Source: DATEDA01 sp035286595
GTDB taxonomy: Bacteria > Pseudomonadota > Gammaproteobacteria > Burkholderiales > SG8-39
Assembly: GCA_035286595.1 (NCBI GenBank)
Contig: DATEDA010000160.1
Location: 1-9,048, forward strand
Reading direction: 5' to 3'
DNA: 9,048 nucleotides
Shown in pieces: positions 6,468 through 9,048 of the stretch; position 1 is the stretch's first letter, and each line of letters opens with the position of its first letter. The position numbers were made by a program, and so were the translations under genes. The notes beneath the pieces were generated by a model. That model worked only from the letters and a program-made list of their open reading frames with translations. It had not been told where the DNA came from and did no database searches.

Positions 6468-6633
6468 GCCGGCTGCCGGGCGGGGTGGTGACGAGGAACC
6501 CCTACGTCGTCGCGGCGAAGTTCGTGCTGGAGAAAGGCGCGCCCGACGCGGTAGTCCGCCCGCGGTCCTCGCGTCACTTGCCTTGGCACGCGCATCGGGC
6601 GGGTGCGCGCGGCCAGGCTTCTGCGGTCCGCCT
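6468..6633. other. gene-free junction region with an unrecognised open plus-strand stretch
   Basis: Together with the efflux remnant this fills the 349 bases between the peptidase and dehalogenase genes. On the plus strand, 6476-6570 reads PGGVVTRNPYVVAAKFVLEK then GAPDAVVRPR with strongly G/C third positions, as in real genes of this window, but no start or family can be assigned, and beyond it the frame runs into sequence antisense to the dehalogenase. It may be a second fragment left by the same rearrangement, or chance. Nothing else was seen except the hairpin at 6585-6614. Confidence 0.3.
6585..6614 (-). terminator. possible hairpin at the end of the SDR-racemase-dehalogenase cluster
   Basis: GGCACGCGCA (6585-6594) pairs with TGCGCGCGGCC (6604-6614) through about ten base pairs with one G-U pair and one bulge, around a 9-base loop. 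It begins some 20 bases after the dehalogenase stop codon (6634-6636, minus strand). There is no following T-run, so it may act as a 3' stabilising structure or in Rho-dependent ending rather than as an intrinsic terminator. Confidence 0.4.
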
Positions 6634-7533
6634 TCAATCGCCCAGGGCCACTAGCGCCGCGCGCGCGACCTCCTCGCCCCACTCCTGGACGAAGTGTCCG
6701 GCCTGCGCATGCACGTAGGGCTCCGGACAACCACGGATCTGCCGGCGCAGCGCATCCATCACCGGTGGCCCGAGGACCGGGTCGGTCGCGCCGATCGCCA
6801 TGAACGTGCGCCCCTGCCACTCCCGCCGCCACCACTCGCGTGCTCGGCGTGAGAGCGCGGCGCCGTCCGCCTCGGGGCGATCGGGCACCAGGTTCGGGAA
6901 CCGCCGCACGCCCGCCTTGTAGCTCGCGTCGGGATACGGCGCGGCGTACGCCGCCGCCTCTGCGTCGCTGAGATGCGGACACGAGCGCTTCATCAGCTTC
7001 GCGATGTCCATGTCGGGGTTCTTGTTGGCCCAGGCGCGCCACGCGAGAAAGCCCTCGCTTAGCGGGGCGTCGCCGGTGCCCAGCGTGGTATTCATGACGA
7101 GCAGGCGCGCGAACCGGTCCGGCATGTCCATCGGCAGCGTGAGGCCCAGGAGCCCGCCCCAGTCCTGCACGACGAGCGTCACACCGCGAAGATCGAGCGC
7201 CGCGACCAACGCGACGAGCGAGTCGCGGTGGCGGGTGAAGGTGTACCACGCCTCGTCGGCCGGCTTGTCGCTGCGGCCGAAGCCGAACAGATCAGGCGCG
7301 ACGATGCGCGCGCCGCTCGCAGCGAACACCGGCAGCATCCGCCGGTAGAGATAGCTCCACGTCGGCTGCCCGTGGAGGCATAGGAACGCTCGCGCCGCGC
7401 CGCTTGGCCCCTCGTCGAGGTAGTGCATGCGCAGGCCGTTGAAGCCGGGAAGGCTCTCGAGGTAGTGCGGCGCAAACGCGAAACCGGGAAGGGCGGCGAA
7501 GCGCGCGTCGGGGGTGCGGAGGATCTCGGACAT
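6634..7533 (-). CDS. haloalkane dehalogenase homologue, DhlA-type (HLD-I), alpha/beta hydrolase
   Basis: Enzymes of this type hydrolyse a carbon-halogen bond through an aspartyl-ester intermediate, giving an alcohol and halide. The 299-residue protein follows Xanthobacter DhlA (310 residues) almost end to end: IRTPDxRF-like start (ILRTPDARF), HYLDEG, LCLHGQPTWSYLYR, APDLFGFGRSDKP, VVQDWGGLLGLTLPM, then the cap with AYAAPYPDASYKAGVRRFPN and the end GCPEP ... AGHFVQEWGE. Nucleophile D124, halide-binding W125, a cap tryptophan W165 placed like DhlA W175, acid D251 (GATDPVLG) and base H280 are all present. Position 56 is Gln where DhlA has Glu. About ten residues are missing between N148 and W165 compared with DhlA, where that enzyme carries its short VTQPA direct repeats. 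The ATG at 7533 is 9 bases from the racemase stop. The substrate is unknown; some DhlA homologues may act on non-halogenated esters. Confidence 0.88.
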   Translation of the reverse strand: MSEILRTPDARFAALPGFAFAPHYLESLPGFNGLRMHYLDEGPSGAARAFLCLHGQPTWSYLYRRMLPVFAASGARIVAPDLFGFGRSDKPADEAWYTFTRHRDSLVALVAALDLRGVTLVVQDWGGLLGLTLPMDMPDRFARLLVMNTTLGTGDAPLSEGFLAWRAWANKNPDMDIAKLMKRSCPHLSDAEAAAYAAPYPDASYKAGVRRFPNLVPDRPEADGAALSRRAREWWRREWQGRTFMAIGATDPVLGPPVMDALRRQIRGCPEPYVHAQAGHFVQEWGEEVARAALVALGD

Positions 7534-7542
7534 GGCGCCCCG

Positions 7543-8691
7543 CTACTCCGCGAACCCGACGCCGAGCGACGCCAGCCGATTGACCTCGGCATGCGAGAAC
7601 CCCCAGTCCGCAAGCGCTTCGCGTCCCAGGGCGCCGCGCTCGGGCGGTGGACGCTCGACGGCGCCGGGCGTACGCGAGAAGCGCGGCGCCGGGGCGGGCT
7701 GCTCCACGCCGCCCACTCCGACGTAGCCGCCGCGCGCGAGGTTGTGCGGGTGCCCTCGCGCCTCCGAGAAGGTGAGGACGGGTGCGAAGCACGCATCGGA
7801 CCCTTCAAAGACGCGGCACCACTCGTCGCGGGTCCTCGAGCGGAACGCCGCCGCAAAGCGTTGCCGCAGCTCGGGCCAGCCCTTGCGATCGTGCTGCGTC
7901 GGCAGACGCTCGCCCGCGAGCCCCAGGCGATCGAGCAGCTCCGCGTAGAACTTGGCCTCGATCGCGCCGATTGCGACGAACCGGCTGTCGCTCGTCTCAT
8001 AGACGTCGTACCACGGCGCACCCGAGTCGAGCGCGTTCGTGCCGCGGGCCTCGGTCCACGTCCCTTCGTGCAGCATCCCCGAGTACATCGCGGCGAGGAG
8101 CGAGGACCCTTCCACCATGGCCGCATCCACGACCTGACCTTTGCCGGTGCGCTGCGACTCGACGAACGCACAGGCGATGCCGAACGCGAGCAGCATTCCG
8201 CCGCCGCCAAAGTCGCCGACGAGATTGAGGGGCGGCACCGGCGCGCTGCCGCCCCGCCCGATCGCGTTCAGCACGCCGGACAACGCGATGTAGTTGATGT
8301 CGTGGCCGGCGCGCGGCGCGAGCGGGCCGTCCTGGCCCCAGCCGGTCATGCGGCCGTAGACCACTTTCGGGTTCGCGGCCAGCACGACGTCGGGGCCGAG
8401 GCCGAGGCGCTCCATCACGCCGGGGCGGGAACCCTCGATCAGGGCATCGGCTTTCTGCGCGAGGAGGAGGGCGGCGGCAACGCCGTCCTGCGACTTGAGG
8501 TCGAGCGTGACCGACCGGCGGCCGCGCAGCATGACGTCGAACGCGCGGCGCCGCTCGAGGCCGAGACCCGGATCGCTCGGCCGGTCGACCAGGAGCACGT
8601 CGGCGCCCATGTCGGCGAGCATCATTCCGCAGAACGGGCCCGGGCCGAGCGCCTCGAACTCCAGCACGCGCACCCCCGCGAGCGGTCCCAT
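7543..8691 (-). CDS. alpha-methylacyl-CoA racemase (CaiB/BaiF CoA-transferase family III)
   Basis: Alpha-methylacyl-CoA racemase (AMACR/Mcr) interconverts R and S 2-methylacyl-CoA thioesters so that methyl-branched acids or sterol side chains can enter beta-oxidation. The 382-residue protein has the family III start GVRVLEFEALGPGPFCGMML, ADMGADVLLVDRP, then GRMTGWGQDGPL and AGHDINYIALSG. The catalytic residues of mycobacterial Mcr (H126, D156, E241, with D127) fall at H130, D160 (NLVGDFGGGG), E245 (GAIEAKFY) and D131, with identical spacing, and GKGQVVDAAMVEGSS and GAPWYDVYET also fit. This pattern favours racemase over a CoA-transferase such as CaiB or formyl-CoA transferase, in which the catalytic residue is an aspartate and the HD pair is not kept. 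The start ATG 8691 lies 11 bases after the SDR stop; the Shine-Dalgarno sequence is weak. Confidence 0.92.
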   Translation of the reverse strand: MGPLAGVRVLEFEALGPGPFCGMMLADMGADVLLVDRPSDPGLGLERRRAFDVMLRGRRSVTLDLKSQDGVAAALLLAQKADALIEGSRPGVMERLGLGPDVVLAANPKVVYGRMTGWGQDGPLAPRAGHDINYIALSGVLNAIGRGGSAPVPPLNLVGDFGGGGMLLAFGIACAFVESQRTGKGQVVDAAMVEGSSLLAAMYSGMLHEGTWTEARGTNALDSGAPWYDVYETSDSRFVAIGAIEAKFYAELLDRLGLAGERLPTQHDRKGWPELRQRFAAAFRSRTRDEWCRVFEGSDACFAPVLTFSEARGHPHNLARGGYVGVGGVEQPAPAPRFSRTPGAVERPPPERGALGREALADWGFSHAEVNRLASLGVGFAE

Positions 8692-8702
8692 GCGAGACCA
8701 GC

Positions 8703-9048
8703 CTAGCTGAGCCCGGTCACGGGCAGGGCCGCGCCATGGATGGCGCGCGCACCGTCCGACGCCAGGAACCGGATCGTGCTCGCCAGATCCTCAGGGGCCA
8801 CCCACCGGTGCGGATCGGCATTCGCCATCGCCTTGCGGTTCTCCGGCGTATCGATCACGGTGGGCAGCACGCAATTGACGTTGATGTTCTTCTCGCGCAA
8901 CTCGGCTGCCATCGCCTCGGTCAATCGGATCACCACACTCTTTGCGGCGACGTAGGCACCCATCTGTGCGACGCCCTTCTGAGCGGCGTAGGCCCCGACG
9001 TTGATGATCTTGCCGCCGCCGGCCTCGATCATTCCCGGCACCACCGCC
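8703..9048 (-). CDS. SDR family oxidoreductase, C-terminal part (5' end outside the window)
   Basis: The last ~115 residues of a classical short-chain dehydrogenase/reductase are visible; the N-terminal NAD(P)-binding Rossmann motif lies beyond base 9048. The frame is open to the window edge, so the GTG at 9044 is not the start. Counting from that codon, GGGKIINVGAYAAQKG is strand beta-5, Y31 and K35 (GAYVAAKSV) are the catalytic Tyr-xxx-Lys pair, and INVNCVLPTVIDTPENR is the typical N-V-N-x-V-x-P-x-x-x-x-T stretch. The end APEDLASTIRFLASDGARAI then HGAALPVTGLS is the usual substrate-loop and C-terminal signature. The position of the usual catalytic Ser, 13 residues before the Tyr, is A18. 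The gene heads a tight cluster with racemase and dehalogenase. Direction of reaction, cofactor and substrate cannot be told. Confidence 0.9.
   Translation of the reverse strand, partial: AVVPGMIEAGGGKIINVGAYAAQKGVAQMGAYVAAKSVVIRLTEAMAAELREKNINVNCVLPTVIDTPENRKAMANADPHRWVAPEDLASTIRFLASDGARAIHGAALPVTGLS

Noticed and set aside
6092..7249. Open frame of about 385 codons on the minus strand over the dehalogenase and the efflux remnant
   Set aside because: It runs in a different frame from both the dehalogenase and the outer membrane factor fragment and gives Arg/Pro/Ser-rich sequence.
7423..8706. Open frame of about 427 codons on the plus strand across the racemase gene
   Set aside because: Arg/Ala/Glu-rich shadow antisense to the racemase, which has all expected motifs on the other strand.
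1..9048. CRISPR array, tRNA, rRNA, insertion sequence or attachment site
   Set aside because: No regularly spaced repeats, no cloverleaf or rRNA-like stretch, and no transposase or integrase reading frame were seen on either strand.

Overview
The window is GC-rich chromosomal DNA with strong G/C third-position bias, most like a Betaproteobacterium. This rests on a DedA-type membrane protein, an E. coli-like AlkB, a small lipoprotein of a common betaproteobacterial kind and an M48-TPR peptidase. The taxon is an inference. No rRNA, tRNA, CRISPR array or insertion sequence was seen.

Layout from left to right. (1) Bases 1-269, plus strand: the C-terminal end of a DedA/SNARE-associated membrane protein. 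(2) 384-1018, plus: a compact type II toxin-antitoxin module, a VapB-like ribbon-helix-helix antitoxin and a VapC PIN-domain ribonuclease overlapping by 4 bases. An extended -10 promoter lies almost on the antitoxin start codon. (3) 1102-3867, minus: a secreted protein with about seven NHL-type propeller repeats behind a recognisable sigma70-like promoter, then, 39 bases further on, alkB for oxidative DNA/RNA dealkylation. (4) 4160-6284, plus: a 68-residue lipoprotein and a membrane-anchored M48 zinc metallopeptidase with a TPR-like C-terminal part, a plausible envelope quality-control pair. (5) 6285-6633: a gene-poor stretch of 349 bases that holds the last ~60 codons of an RND-efflux outer membrane factor (minus strand) with no body upstream of it, so a degraded remnant. 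(6) 6634-9048, minus: a tight cluster read right to left as SDR oxidoreductase (5' end outside the window), alpha-methylacyl-CoA racemase, and a DhlA-type haloalkane dehalogenase homologue, with gaps of 11 and 9 bases.

The most interesting part is the right-hand cluster. An SDR whose usual catalytic serine is alanine, a racemase with all its catalytic residues, and an HLD-I dehalogenase with the full catalytic set but without the DhlA-specific cap insertion look like one transcription unit. A catabolic route for a halogenated or methyl-branched substrate that is handled as a CoA thioester is a reasonable inference, but the sequence does not prove it. The efflux remnant beside it marks a past deletion or rearrangement. 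I see no clear new defence or mobile system; the toxin-antitoxin module is of a known family.
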